Source: Gp6-AA40 sp050742535 (GTDB lineage: Bacteria > Acidobacteriota > Vicinamibacteria > Vicinamibacterales > UBA2999). From it: 19,716 bases of DNA. Each line of letters starts with the position of its first letter. Within the stretch, counting starts at the first letter, position 1. The notes beneath the pieces are model-generated. The model was not told the DNA's origin. It did no database searches and saw nothing but the letters and a program-made list of their open reading frames with translations. The stretch lies in assembly GCA_050742535.1 (NCBI GenBank), contig JBOGIQ010000080.1:1-19716 (forward strand), read 5' to 3'. Shown here one piece after another: positions 9,377-15,470 of the stretch. The position numbers and the translations under genes were made by a program.

Positions 9377-9392
9377 GAGCACGAGGACACGT

Positions 9393-9689
<297 letters not shown>

Positions 9690-9722
9690 TTCCCCAACCG
9701 GATTCTCAGGTAGTCCCGCAGG

Positions 9723-9998
9723 ATGATTCTCGCGCGTGTCGTCGGTACCGTCGTGGCGACGCGGAAAGACCCGCGGCTGGTCAGCAACAAACTGCTGGTC
9801 GCACGGCCGATGGACCCCCACGGAAAAGCTGAAGGCACCTACCTCGTCGCTGTCGACACCGTTGATGCGGGGGTCGGCGAGACCGTGCTGATCGTCAGCG
9901 GAAGCTCTGCACGGATGGCGGCCGGAATGAAAGACTGCCCGGTGGACGCCGCGATCGTCGGCATCGTCGACGCCGTGGACGTATCGGCGGGCGACTGA
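9723..9998 (+). CDS. BMC-P pentameric vertex protein 1 (EutN/CcmL family)
   Basis: Proteins of this family form pentamers that cap the vertices of microcompartment shells. It has 91 residues of the EutN/CcmL fold: MILARVVGTVVATRKDPRLV (1-20), KLLVARP (23-29), LVAVDTVDAGVGETVLIVSG (41-60) and the terminal DAAIVGIVDAVDV (75-87). It is the first of three related genes in tandem, sharing with the other two the pattern A-x-V-[VI]-G-x-V-V-A-T-x-K and V-D-x-V-x-A-G-V-x-E. The stop overlaps the start of BMC-P2 by one base (TGATG). The ribosome site is weak (GCAGG directly before ATG), so expression may be lower than BMC-H, as expected for a minor vertex component. Confidence 0.94.
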   Translation: MILARVVGTVVATRKDPRLVSNKLLVARPMDPHGKAEGTYLVAVDTVDAGVGETVLIVSGSSARMAAGMKDCPVDAAIVGIVDAVDVSAGD

Positions 9999-10267
9999 TG
10001 CAGCTCGCAACGGTGATTGGCGATGTGGTCGCCACACGGAAGGACGACAACCTGCAGAGCCGGACGCTGCTGATCCTGCAGCCGATCGGCGCCGATGGGA
10101 AGCCCGCCGGGCGAACGCTCGTCGCCGTGGATGCCGTGGGTGCAGGGGTGGGCGAGACAGTGTTCTTCGTCCGCGGAAAGGAAGCGAGCTTTCCGTTCCA
10201 CCCGGCTGAAGTGCCGGCGGATGCCGGAGTCGTTGGAATCGTGGACTACTGGGACATCGAAACATGA
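9998..10267 (+). CDS. BMC-P pentameric vertex protein 2 (EutN/CcmL family)
   Basis: This is the second EutN/CcmL-type vertex protein, 89 residues. The conserved core is MQLATVIGDVVATRKDDNLQ (1-20), RTLLILQPI (22-30), LVAVDAVGAGVGETVFFVRG (41-60). It differs most from its two neighbours between about 60 and 72 (KEASFPFHPAEVP) and in its end VDYWDIET, where an aromatic pair is unusual. It starts on the stop of BMC-P1 and its last four bases overlap the start of BMC-P3 (ATGA), so all three are probably translated together. The divergence among the three paralogues suggests non-redundant vertices or edges rather than recent duplication. Confidence 0.94.
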   Translation: MQLATVIGDVVATRKDDNLQSRTLLILQPIGADGKPAGRTLVAVDAVGAGVGETVFFVRGKEASFPFHPAEVPADAGVVGIVDYWDIET

Positions 10268-10566
10268 CGCTCGCACGCGTTGTCGGAACGGTGGTGGCCA
10301 CGCAGAAGCACCGGAAATTCGAAGGAGCGAAGCTTCTGCTGGTCCAGCCGGTCACGCTCGACGACACGCCACGCGGCGTCGCGCTGCTGGCGGTGGATGC
10401 GGTCGGCGCAGGCGTGAACGAAAAAGTTCTGGTCGTGATCGAGGGCCGGGCCGCTGCCGAGGCAGTGGGCCGCAAGGGTACGCCGGTGGACGCGGCGATA
10501 ATTGGTATCGTCGATCGCGTGGATCTCGATGATCGTGGAGTCCGGCTTCAGCCGGATAACCGGTGA
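10264..10566 (+). CDS. BMC-P pentameric vertex protein 3 (EutN/CcmL family) with repeat-encoded tail
   Basis: This is the third vertex protein, 100 residues: MTLARVVGTVVATQKHRKFE (1-20), KLLLVQP (23-29), LLAVDAVGAGVNEKVLVVIE (41-60) and DAAIIGIVDRVDL (76-88). It is closer to BMC-P1 than to BMC-P2. The family fold ends near residue 88. The last twelve residues (DDRGVRLQPDNR) are encoded by a palindrome (10541-10556) of the same family as those at 8442 and 18402, so a repeat insertion seems to have extended the reading frame. The start overlaps BMC-P2 by four bases, and the stop overlaps the ATG of the next small gene by one base. Confidence 0.93.
   Translation: MTLARVVGTVVATQKHRKFEGAKLLLVQPVTLDDTPRGVALLAVDAVGAGVNEKVLVVIEGRAAAEAVGRKGTPVDAAIIGIVDRVDLDDRGVRLQPDNR
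10541..10556. repeat. Short palindrome of the TCCGGC-TTCA-GCCGGA family, inside BMC-P3
   Basis: TCCGGC (10541-10546) pairs with GCCGGA (10551-10556) around TTCA, a perfect 6-bp stem. It differs from the copies at 8442 and 18402 only by a compensated C/G change in the stem, which preserves pairing. It encodes part of the BMC-P3 C-terminus and sits 10 bases ahead of the ATG of the next gene. Confidence 0.65.
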
Positions 10567-10802
10567 TGGACGAGCAGGAACTGCGCTCCATCGTCCGTGA
10601 TGCGATAGCTCGACACGCGGCCGCCGCCGCGAATCCGCAGTTCAACCCACTTCAGGCTCAGATGCCGTCCAGCATCGCGCGTCAGCACGCCAGCCATGCG
10701 CTCTTCCCGGTGCCGGCGGGGTCAGATACCGGCGGTGCGTGCGTGATCGAGCCTGCGGTGTCGTGCAACCACTGTGGCTATTGCAAGTCGTACGGCCATT
10801 GA
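10566..10802 (+). CDS. Small protein with encapsulation-peptide-like N-terminus and C-terminal Cys/His cluster
   Basis: I do not recognise a named family. The protein has 78 residues from ATG 10566; a GTG one codon earlier is possible. The N-terminus MDEQELRSIVRDAIARHAAA (1-20) is a predicted amphipathic helix with the character of BMC encapsulation peptides, and aligns with the aldolase C-terminus at E-L-x-x-[IL]-[VI]-x-D-A-I. A low-complexity linker follows (about 21-57). The end, CVIEPAVSCNHCGYCKSYGH, has C-x8-C-x2-C-x2-C-x4-H spacing, suggesting a bound metal ion or iron-sulfur centre. The ATG overlaps the BMC-P3 stop, so it is coupled to the shell genes. It may be a luminal redox or metal factor, a cargo-shell adaptor, or the remnant of an EP-bearing aldehyde dehydrogenase, although the Cys cluster argues against simple decay. 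Confidence 0.8.
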   Translation: MDEQELRSIVRDAIARHAAAAANPQFNPLQAQMPSSIARQHASHALFPVPAGSDTGGACVIEPAVSCNHCGYCKSYGH

Positions 10803-10807
10803 TTGAA

Positions 10808-10829
10808 AGGCCGACCTCAAGGTCGGCCT
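10808..10829. repeat. Perfect 9-bp palindrome just before the dehydrogenase start
   Basis: AGGCCGACC (10808-10816) pairs perfectly with GGTCGGCCT (10821-10829) around TCAA. It is longer than the other palindromes in the window and has a different stem, but has the same overall design. It ends five bases before the ATG at 10835 and takes up the position of a ribosome-binding site. It is not followed by a T run, so it is not a standard terminator. Confidence 0.65.
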
Positions 10830-10834
10830 CTACC

Positions 10835-11773
10835 ATGTCCAAGCCGAAAGTCCTTCTGACTCGCAGAATTCCGTCTTCCGCGCTGGCGACGCTCGAGGCC
10901 GCATGCGACGTGGATCGCAACGACGGCAGCCAGCTGTCGCCTGAGCAGCTGAAGACCCGCCTCGGCGACAAGGAAGGCGTGGTGTGTCTGCTGACGGACA
11001 TGTTCACGGCCGACGTGATGGATGCCGCGCCCCAGCTGAAGGTGATCGCCAACGTGGCGGTCGGCTACAACAACATCGACGTCGCGGCAGCGACTGCGCG
11101 CGGCATCGTCGTCACCAACACCCCCGAGGTGCTGACCGAAGCAACCGCCGACCTCGCCTGGGCGCTCATCATGGACATCACCCGCCGCGTGAGCGAAGGC
11201 GATCGTCTGATCCGTCGTGGCGGCTGGAAGGGCTGGGCGCTGGACTTCATGCTCGGCAACGAACTGAGCGGCAAGACGCTGGGCATCATCGGCTACGGCC
11301 GGATTGGGCAAGCCGTGGCCGCGCGGGCGGTGCCGTTCGGGTTGCGCGTGATCCACTCGGACGTGCAGGCGGTGCCCGGCAGCGGCGCGATCCCTGTCGA
11401 TCGGCTGCTGGCGACGTCGGACATCGTCAGCATCCATTGTCCGCTCACCCCCGAGACGCGGCACATGATCAACCAGGCGGCGCTGGCGCGGATGAAGCGC
11501 TCTGCCTACCTGATCAACACGTCGCGCGGGCCGGTCGTTGACGAAGCGGCGCTCGCCTGGGCGTTGAAGAACGGGATCATTTCCGGCGCTGCGCTCGACG
11601 TGTACGAAGAGGAGCCGAACGTTCATCCCGATCTGCTGACTCTGGAGAACGTCGTCCTCACACCGCACCTGGGCAGCGCCACGACCGAGACGCGAACGGC
11701 GATGGCTGATCTCGCGGTACGTAATGCCATTGCCGTGCTGACCGGGCAATCCGCCTTGACGCCGGTGTCGTGA
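10835..11773 (+). CDS. D-2-hydroxyacid dehydrogenase (glyoxylate/hydroxypyruvate reductase type)
   Basis: This NAD(P)H-dependent oxidoreductase interconverts 2-oxoacids and D-2-hydroxyacids, for example glyoxylate/glycolate or hydroxypyruvate/D-glycerate; the true substrate is unknown. It has 312 residues. The substrate domain contains NVAVGYNNIDVAAATARGI (73-91) and VTNTPEVLTEATADLAWALI (93-112). The Rossmann motif GYGRIG is at 153-158, NTSRGPVVDE with the catalytic Arg231 at 228-237, the acidic catalytic residue near 258-260 in VYEEEP, and the catalytic His278 in TPHLGSAT. The ATG at 10835 fits the family start; an in-frame GTG at 10739 would overlap the preceding gene. No encapsulation peptide is visible at either end, so it may act outside the shell. 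Its stop overlaps the nth start by four bases (GTGA). Confidence 0.92.
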   Translation: MSKPKVLLTRRIPSSALATLEAACDVDRNDGSQLSPEQLKTRLGDKEGVVCLLTDMFTADVMDAAPQLKVIANVAVGYNNIDVAAATARGIVVTNTPEVLTEATADLAWALIMDITRRVSEGDRLIRRGGWKGWALDFMLGNELSGKTLGIIGYGRIGQAVAARAVPFGLRVIHSDVQAVPGSGAIPVDRLLATSDIVSIHCPLTPETRHMINQAALARMKRSAYLINTSRGPVVDEAALAWALKNGIISGAALDVYEEEPNVHPDLLTLENVVLTPHLGSATTETRTAMADLAVRNAIAVLTGQSALTPVS

Positions 11774-12468
11774 CGGGCGGCCGTCCCCTCGGCGCGCCAC
11801 GTCACGTCGATCGGATCATGCGCACCCTGGGGCGCGCAATCACCGATCTCGATCTGCCGGCGGTCGAGAAGATTTCGGAGGAACAGGCCGAGGAGCCGTT
11901 TCAGATTCTGATTGCGACGCTGCTCTCCGCGCGCACGCAGGACGCCACGACCCACGCCGCGTCGACGCGTCTGTTCAGGCGTGCCCGGACGCCGCGGGCG
12001 ATGGCGGCGCTGCGGGTGAGGGAGATCGAGCGCCTGATCTATCCGGTCAGCTTCTATCGGAACAAGGCGCGGCACGTAAAGGCGTGCGGCGAGATGCTGG
12101 TGTCCAGGTTTGGCGGACGCGTGCCGCAGACGATGGATGAGCTCGTGACGCTGCCGGGCGTTGGCCGGAAAACGGCCAATCTGGTGATGATTCTCGCCTT
12201 CCGGAGCCGCGGGAACATCTGCGTGGACACCCACGTGCACCGGATATCGAACCGGCTTGGATGGGTGCGGACCAACGCGCCGGAAGACACGGAACACGCG
12301 CTGTACGAGACAGCGCCCCGCCGGTGGTGGCCGCACATCAATCTGTATCTGGTGACATGGGGGCAGAACGTGTGTCGCCCCATCGGTCCCCGCTGTGGAG
12401 CGTGTGCGATTGCGGCGGAATGCCCCCGGATCGGTGTTCGGGGGAAATCCGGCGATATATTGGTGTGA
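11770..12468 (+). CDS. nth: Endonuclease III (DNA glycosylase/AP lyase)
   Basis: This base excision repair enzyme removes oxidised pyrimidines and cuts at abasic sites. It has 232 residues. The helix-hairpin-helix LPGVGRKTANLV is at 128-139 with the catalytic Lys134, and the catalytic Asp153 is in VDTHVHRISNRLG. The [4Fe-4S] loop has Cys202, 209, 212 and 218 in the classical C-x6-C-x2-C-x5-C spacing. Substrate-pocket SARTQD is at 53-58. The GTG start at 11770 overlaps the dehydrogenase stop, so it is coupled to the end of the BMC locus, though functionally separate. An internal ATG near 11818 would shorten the N-terminus by 16 residues and is also compatible with the family. Confidence 0.95.
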   Translation: MTGGRPLGAPRHVDRIMRTLGRAITDLDLPAVEKISEEQAEEPFQILIATLLSARTQDATTHAASTRLFRRARTPRAMAALRVREIERLIYPVSFYRNKARHVKACGEMLVSRFGGRVPQTMDELVTLPGVGRKTANLVMILAFRSRGNICVDTHVHRISNRLGWVRTNAPEDTEHALYETAPRRWWPHINLYLVTWGQNVCRPIGPRCGACAIAAECPRIGVRGKSGDILV

Positions 12469-12482
12469 ATCAAGGAGGCTGC

Positions 12483-13070
12483 ATGCGACGGGTTATCAGC
12501 ATTGCGATGATCGCCACACTCGGGGCCGTGGCCGGCCTGGGTGCGCAGACCGCCGGCGGCGGCGGCGCGAAAGCCGCGCTGCCTGTCGTCGTGTTCGAGA
12601 CTTCGAAGGGGGTCTTCGAAATCGAGCTCTATCCCGGCGAAGCGCCGAAGTCGGTTGAGCATATCGTCGCGCTCGTGCGCCGCAATTTCTACAACGGCCT
12701 GCGTGTGCACCGCTTTGTCGAGGGATTCGTCGTGCAGTTCGGCGACCCGCAGACCCGCGACATGACCAAGAAGGCGATCTGGGGCGGCGGCGGAAGTGGA
12801 AGGACGATCGGTGTTGCCGAGATCAGTCCCAAGCGTCCCCATAAGCTCGGTGCGGTGGCGCTCGCGTATGCCAGCCGCGGCGGCCCGACCAGCGCTGACA
12901 GCCAACTCTACATCTGTCTGAATGGGCCGGCGCGGTACTCGGCAATCGAAGGTGATTACGCAGTGATCGGTCAGGTCGTTTCCGGAATGGACGTCGTCCA
13001 GCAGCTCAGAGAACTCGACGTCATTAAACGAGCGAGCGTGAAGGGGCCGGCACCCGCCGCGAAGAAGTAA
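12483..13070 (+). CDS. Exported cyclophilin-type peptidyl-prolyl cis-trans isomerase
   Basis: The protein speeds proline isomerisation during folding, here probably in the periplasm. It has 195 residues. Residues 1-22 form a signal peptide (MRRVISIAMIATLGAVAGLG, then AQ|TA as a likely cleavage site), followed by a Gly/Ala linker. The cyclophilin domain covers about 34-180: VVFETSKGVFEIELYPGEAP (36-55), VHRFVEGFVVQFGDP (75-89) with the catalytic Arg77, LGAVALAYA (122-130), SADSQLYI (137-144) and YAVIGQVVSGMDVV (159-172). The ATG at 12483 was chosen because it carries the signal peptide and has a near-perfect AAGGAGG at 12472-12478. Its 3' end overlaps the convergent DUF72 gene by 47 bases. Confidence 0.93.
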   Translation: MRRVISIAMIATLGAVAGLGAQTAGGGGAKAALPVVVFETSKGVFEIELYPGEAPKSVEHIVALVRRNFYNGLRVHRFVEGFVVQFGDPQTRDMTKKAIWGGGGSGRTIGVAEISPKRPHKLGAVALAYASRGGPTSADSQLYICLNGPARYSAIEGDYAVIGQVVSGMDVVQQLRELDVIKRASVKGPAPAAKK

Positions 13071-14007
13071 CCAGCTTCGCGATCTCCGGGTATCGATCGA
13101 TCAGCTCCGGCGGGTACTCGCCGTCGATCGGCTGACCCACCTGCGCCTTGAGCATGACGGCGTTGACGACCGACTTCGATGAGAAGTGGTTGTTCGTGTA
13201 CAGGTACGACTTGCGGACGAGCTCGGTCGCCGCGGTGGCGATTTCCGAGAACTCGCTCAGCTCCGCGGCCGAGTACAGATAGTTGTAGCGGTCTTCGCTT
13301 TTCTCATGACGCCACCACGCCGCCGCGTTCCGGCCGTGCAGGCGCATGTAGTAGAAGCTGCTGACGTTTGGCAGGTAATTCTGCCGAATCGAAAAACGAA
13401 ACTTCGGTTCGTCGATCTGCACGAGCGCCGCACCGAAGGCCTTCAGCATCGAGAGGGTGTCGCCGATGGCGTCGCTCCAGCTTTTGTGCCGCAGTTCAAC
13501 GGCAACCGGGTAGCCGCCGAATGCCCGCAGCAGGTGGGCGAGGTAGTCGCGCGACGCCTGCGAATCCTTGAAGCTTGGCGGAAACTGCGCCAGCAATGCT
13601 CCGAGGCGCCCGCTCCGGGCGAGCGGATCGATGCCGCTGCGAAACTCGTCGATATCGCTCTGCGTCACCCGCGCCAGCAGATCGAGAAATGCCCCTTCCG
13701 CGCCGGGCGCCCGCTTCACGGCCGCGTCTCTGAACATCGATGGATGCGTGAACTTCTGGTACAGCTTGACGGAAAAATCGAAGCCGGGACGCGTGCGTTC
13801 GACCCAGGTGCGAGTGACCTCGGCGCGCGGCAGCCCGTAGAACGTCGAGTTCACCTCGACGGTATCGAAGTGCTCCGCGTAGAAGCGCAGCTCGTCGAAG
13901 TCGCGCGTTCCGTCACGCTTCGACCGCGTCGCCGGGTAGAACAGGCCGTTCCACCTGCCTTTTCCCGACGGATAGCTCCACCCCGACGTGCCTATGAGCA
14001 GCGCCAT
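13024..14007 (-). CDS. DUF72 family protein (YecE-like)
   Basis: This is a conserved TIM-barrel protein of unknown function. It has 327 residues, longer than the roughly 250 typical of DUF72. The N-terminus LLIGTSGWSYPSG (3-15) and FDTVEVNSTFYGLPR (48-62) are family hallmarks, followed by FSVKLYQKFTHP, PVAVELRHKSW and MRLHGRNA further on. Family members are sometimes linked to nuclease-like or sugar-binding barrels, but no activity is established. It is convergent with the PPIase gene (47-base overlap at the 3' ends) and divergent from queE with only about 21 bases between start codons. Confidence 0.92.
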   Translation of the reverse strand: MALLIGTSGWSYPSGKGRWNGLFYPATRSKRDGTRDFDELRFYAEHFDTVEVNSTFYGLPRAEVTRTWVERTRPGFDFSVKLYQKFTHPSMFRDAAVKRAPGAEGAFLDLLARVTQSDIDEFRSGIDPLARSGRLGALLAQFPPSFKDSQASRDYLAHLLRAFGGYPVAVELRHKSWSDAIGDTLSMLKAFGAALVQIDEPKFRFSIRQNYLPNVSSFYYMRLHGRNAAAWWRHEKSEDRYNYLYSAAELSEFSEIATAATELVRKSYLYTNNHFSSKSVVNAVMLKAQVGQPIDGEYPPELIDRYPEIAKLVTSSRRVPAPSRSLV

Positions 14008-14028
14008 AGGTCATTGATAATAAAAGGA
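14008..14028. promoter_or_regulatory. Candidate bidirectional promoter between DUF72 and queE
   Basis: The 21-base spacer between the divergent starts is AT-rich. GATAAT at 14016-14021 (+ strand) and TATTAT read on the - strand across 14022-14017 are overlapping -10-like boxes. Start points about 7 bases downstream would fall near 14029 and 14010, close to both start codons, giving leaderless or nearly leaderless mRNAs. -35 boxes would lie inside the opposite coding regions. The assignment is by eye. Confidence 0.35.
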
Positions 14029-14670
14029 TTGGTCACGATCAACGAGATCTTCTACTCGGTTCAGGGCGAGTCCACGTATGCGGGACGGCCGTGTGTCTTC
14101 GTACGTCTGACGGCCTGTGACCTGCGCTGCTCCTGGTGCGACACACCGTACGCGTTCCATGAGGGGAGAAAACGCGACCTCGCCGACGTCCTGGCCGAGG
14201 TGGAGCGATACGACTGCCCGCTCGTGGAAGTAACCGGGGGCGAGCCGCTCCTGCAGGAAGACGTTTACCCGCTGATGAACGAGCTGCTGGCGCGCGGCAA
14301 AACGGTCCTGCTGGAGACGGGCGGCCATCGCAGCACGGCGCGCGTGCCTGATCCGGTCGTCACCATTCTCGACATCAAGTGTCCGGGCAGTGGCGAAGCG
14401 GATCGCATGGATTGGGAGAACCTCGACCGCCTGCGGCCGCGCGACGAGGTGAAGTTCGTGATCAACGATCGCGTGGATTACGAATACGCCCGCGATGCCA
14501 TCGTTCGCTATCGCATCGGCGAACGAGCCGCGGCCGTTCACATGTCACCGGTCCACGGCGTGATGGACCCGAAGACGCTGTCAGAGTGGGTGCTGGCGGA
14601 CCGGCTTCCGGTGCGCGTTCAGCTGCAGATTCACAAGTACATCTGGCCGGCCGACACACGTGGCGTTTAG
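14029..14670 (+). CDS. queE: 7-carboxy-7-deazaguanine synthase QueE
   Basis: This radical SAM enzyme converts 6-carboxytetrahydropterin to 7-carboxy-7-deazaguanine, the ring-forming step of the queuosine/preQ0 pathway. It has 213 residues from TTG 14029. The N-terminus reads VTINEIFYSVQGESTYAGRP (2-21), and the cluster motif CDLRCSWC (Cys30, 34, 37) has the C-x3-C-x2-C spacing of radical SAM proteins. VEVTGGEPLLQ is the SAM-binding GGEP region and LDIKCPGSGEADRMDWEN is also family-typical. No ATG or GTG is available near the start. TTG 14029 matches homologue N-termini, and TTG 14014 would add five residues; neither has a good ribosome site. A much longer in-frame extension to the left is only an antisense shadow of DUF72. 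Confidence 0.94.
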   Translation: MVTINEIFYSVQGESTYAGRPCVFVRLTACDLRCSWCDTPYAFHEGRKRDLADVLAEVERYDCPLVEVTGGEPLLQEDVYPLMNELLARGKTVLLETGGHRSTARVPDPVVTILDIKCPGSGEADRMDWENLDRLRPRDEVKFVINDRVDYEYARDAIVRYRIGERAAAVHMSPVHGVMDPKTLSEWVLADRLPVRVQLQIHKYIWPADTRGV

Positions 14671-14694
14671 TGGTGCGTTTTTCCCGATTCCGAA

Positions 14695-14719
14695 CCGGCC
14701 GCGCCGTTGTCGCGGCCGG
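14695..14719 (+). promoter_or_regulatory. Strong GC hairpin in the queE-queC gap
   Basis: CCGGCCGCG (14695-14703) pairs perfectly with CGCGGCCGG (14711-14719) around a 7-base loop. It lies in the 90-base gap between queE and queC and is not followed by a T run, so it is not a standard intrinsic terminator. It could stabilise or attenuate the transcript ahead of queC. The loop contains an in-frame TTG that would be an unlikely start for queC. Confidence 0.5.
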
Positions 14720-14760
14720 AAACCCGCAGTCGAACCTCGTTGCTGGCGGTACTCTTCCAG

Positions 14761-15465
14761 TTGAGACACACCACCAAGACACCGCAGGAGCAGCCGGCAG
14801 CGGTTCTGCTGCTCAGCGGCGGTCTTGATTCGTACACGGCCGGGGCGATTGCGTGCCAGGAAGGTTTTTCGCTGCATGCGCTGACGGTGCGGTACGGGCA
14901 ACGGCACGTCCGCGAGCTCGAGTCGGCGCGGGCCGTCGCCGCTGCGCTGGGTGCGGTCAGGCACATCGAGCTCGACGTCGATCTGTCGGTGTTCGGCGGA
15001 TCGTCGCTGACAACCGACGCGCCGGTGCCGAAGGACCGGCGGATCGATGCCGCCGACATCCCGTCCACCTACGTGCCGGCGCGGAACACCGTCTTCCTGG
15101 CGCTGGCGCTCGGATGGGCCGAGGTGCTCGGGGCCCACGACCTCGTCATCGGTGTCAACGCCCTCGATTACTCGGGATATCCCGATTGCCGGCCCGAGTA
15201 CGTCGCGGCGTTCGAACACCTCGCCTCCCTGGCGACTGCTCGAGGCGTGAGCGGCGAGACGTTTCGGATCCATGCTCCGCTGCAGCATCTGACGAAGGCC
15301 GAAATCATCCGCCGGGGCATCGCGCTGGGTCTCGACTACGGTCTGACGCACAGTTGCTACGATCCTGATTCGGAAGGACGGCCGTGCGGGCGCTGCGACA
15401 GCTGTCTCCTGCGCGCGGCCGGATTCGCGGAGGCTGGCGTGATCGACCCGATCGTCACGCGGTAG
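14761..15465 (+). CDS. queC: 7-cyano-7-deazaguanine (preQ0) synthase QueC
   Basis: The enzyme converts 7-carboxy-7-deazaguanine to preQ0 using ATP and ammonia, directly after QueE in the pathway. It has 234 residues from TTG 14761. The ATP PP-loop LLSGGLDS is at 17-24, VRYGQRHVRELE at 43-54, GVNALDYSGYPDCRPEY at 131-147, and the zinc site SCYDPDSEGRPCGRCDSC carries Cys199, 209, 212 and 215. The start is uncertain: TTG 14740 and TTG 14707 are also in frame, but the last lies in the loop of a strong hairpin, and conservation begins near residue 13. QueD and QueF are not in the window, so the rest of the queuosine pathway is elsewhere. The histidine kinase gene follows after five bases. Confidence 0.93.
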   Translation: MRHTTKTPQEQPAAVLLLSGGLDSYTAGAIACQEGFSLHALTVRYGQRHVRELESARAVAAALGAVRHIELDVDLSVFGGSSLTTDAPVPKDRRIDAADIPSTYVPARNTVFLALALGWAEVLGAHDLVIGVNALDYSGYPDCRPEYVAAFEHLASLATARGVSGETFRIHAPLQHLTKAEIIRRGIALGLDYGLTHSCYDPDSEGRPCGRCDSCLLRAAGFAEAGVIDPIVTR

Positions 15466-15470
15466 TTCCG

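Noticed and set aside
10566..10802. Frameshifted remnant of an EP-bearing aldehyde dehydrogenase
   Set aside because: No dehydrogenase core sequence follows in any frame before the next gene, and the ordered Cys/His end suggests a real short protein; still possible but not preferred.
10739..10834. Extended N-terminus for the hydroxyacid dehydrogenase
   Set aside because: The extension overlaps the small Cys-rich gene and crosses the palindrome; the family start fits ATG 10835.
13186..14028. Long in-frame N-terminal extension of queE
   Set aside because: The extra 281 residues are antisense to DUF72, which has clear family motifs, and QueE homologues begin at about NEIFYS.
15384..15470. Earlier start of the histidine kinase inside queC
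   Set aside because: ATG 15471 directly precedes the first transmembrane segment and avoids an 82-base overlap with the zinc-site end of queC.
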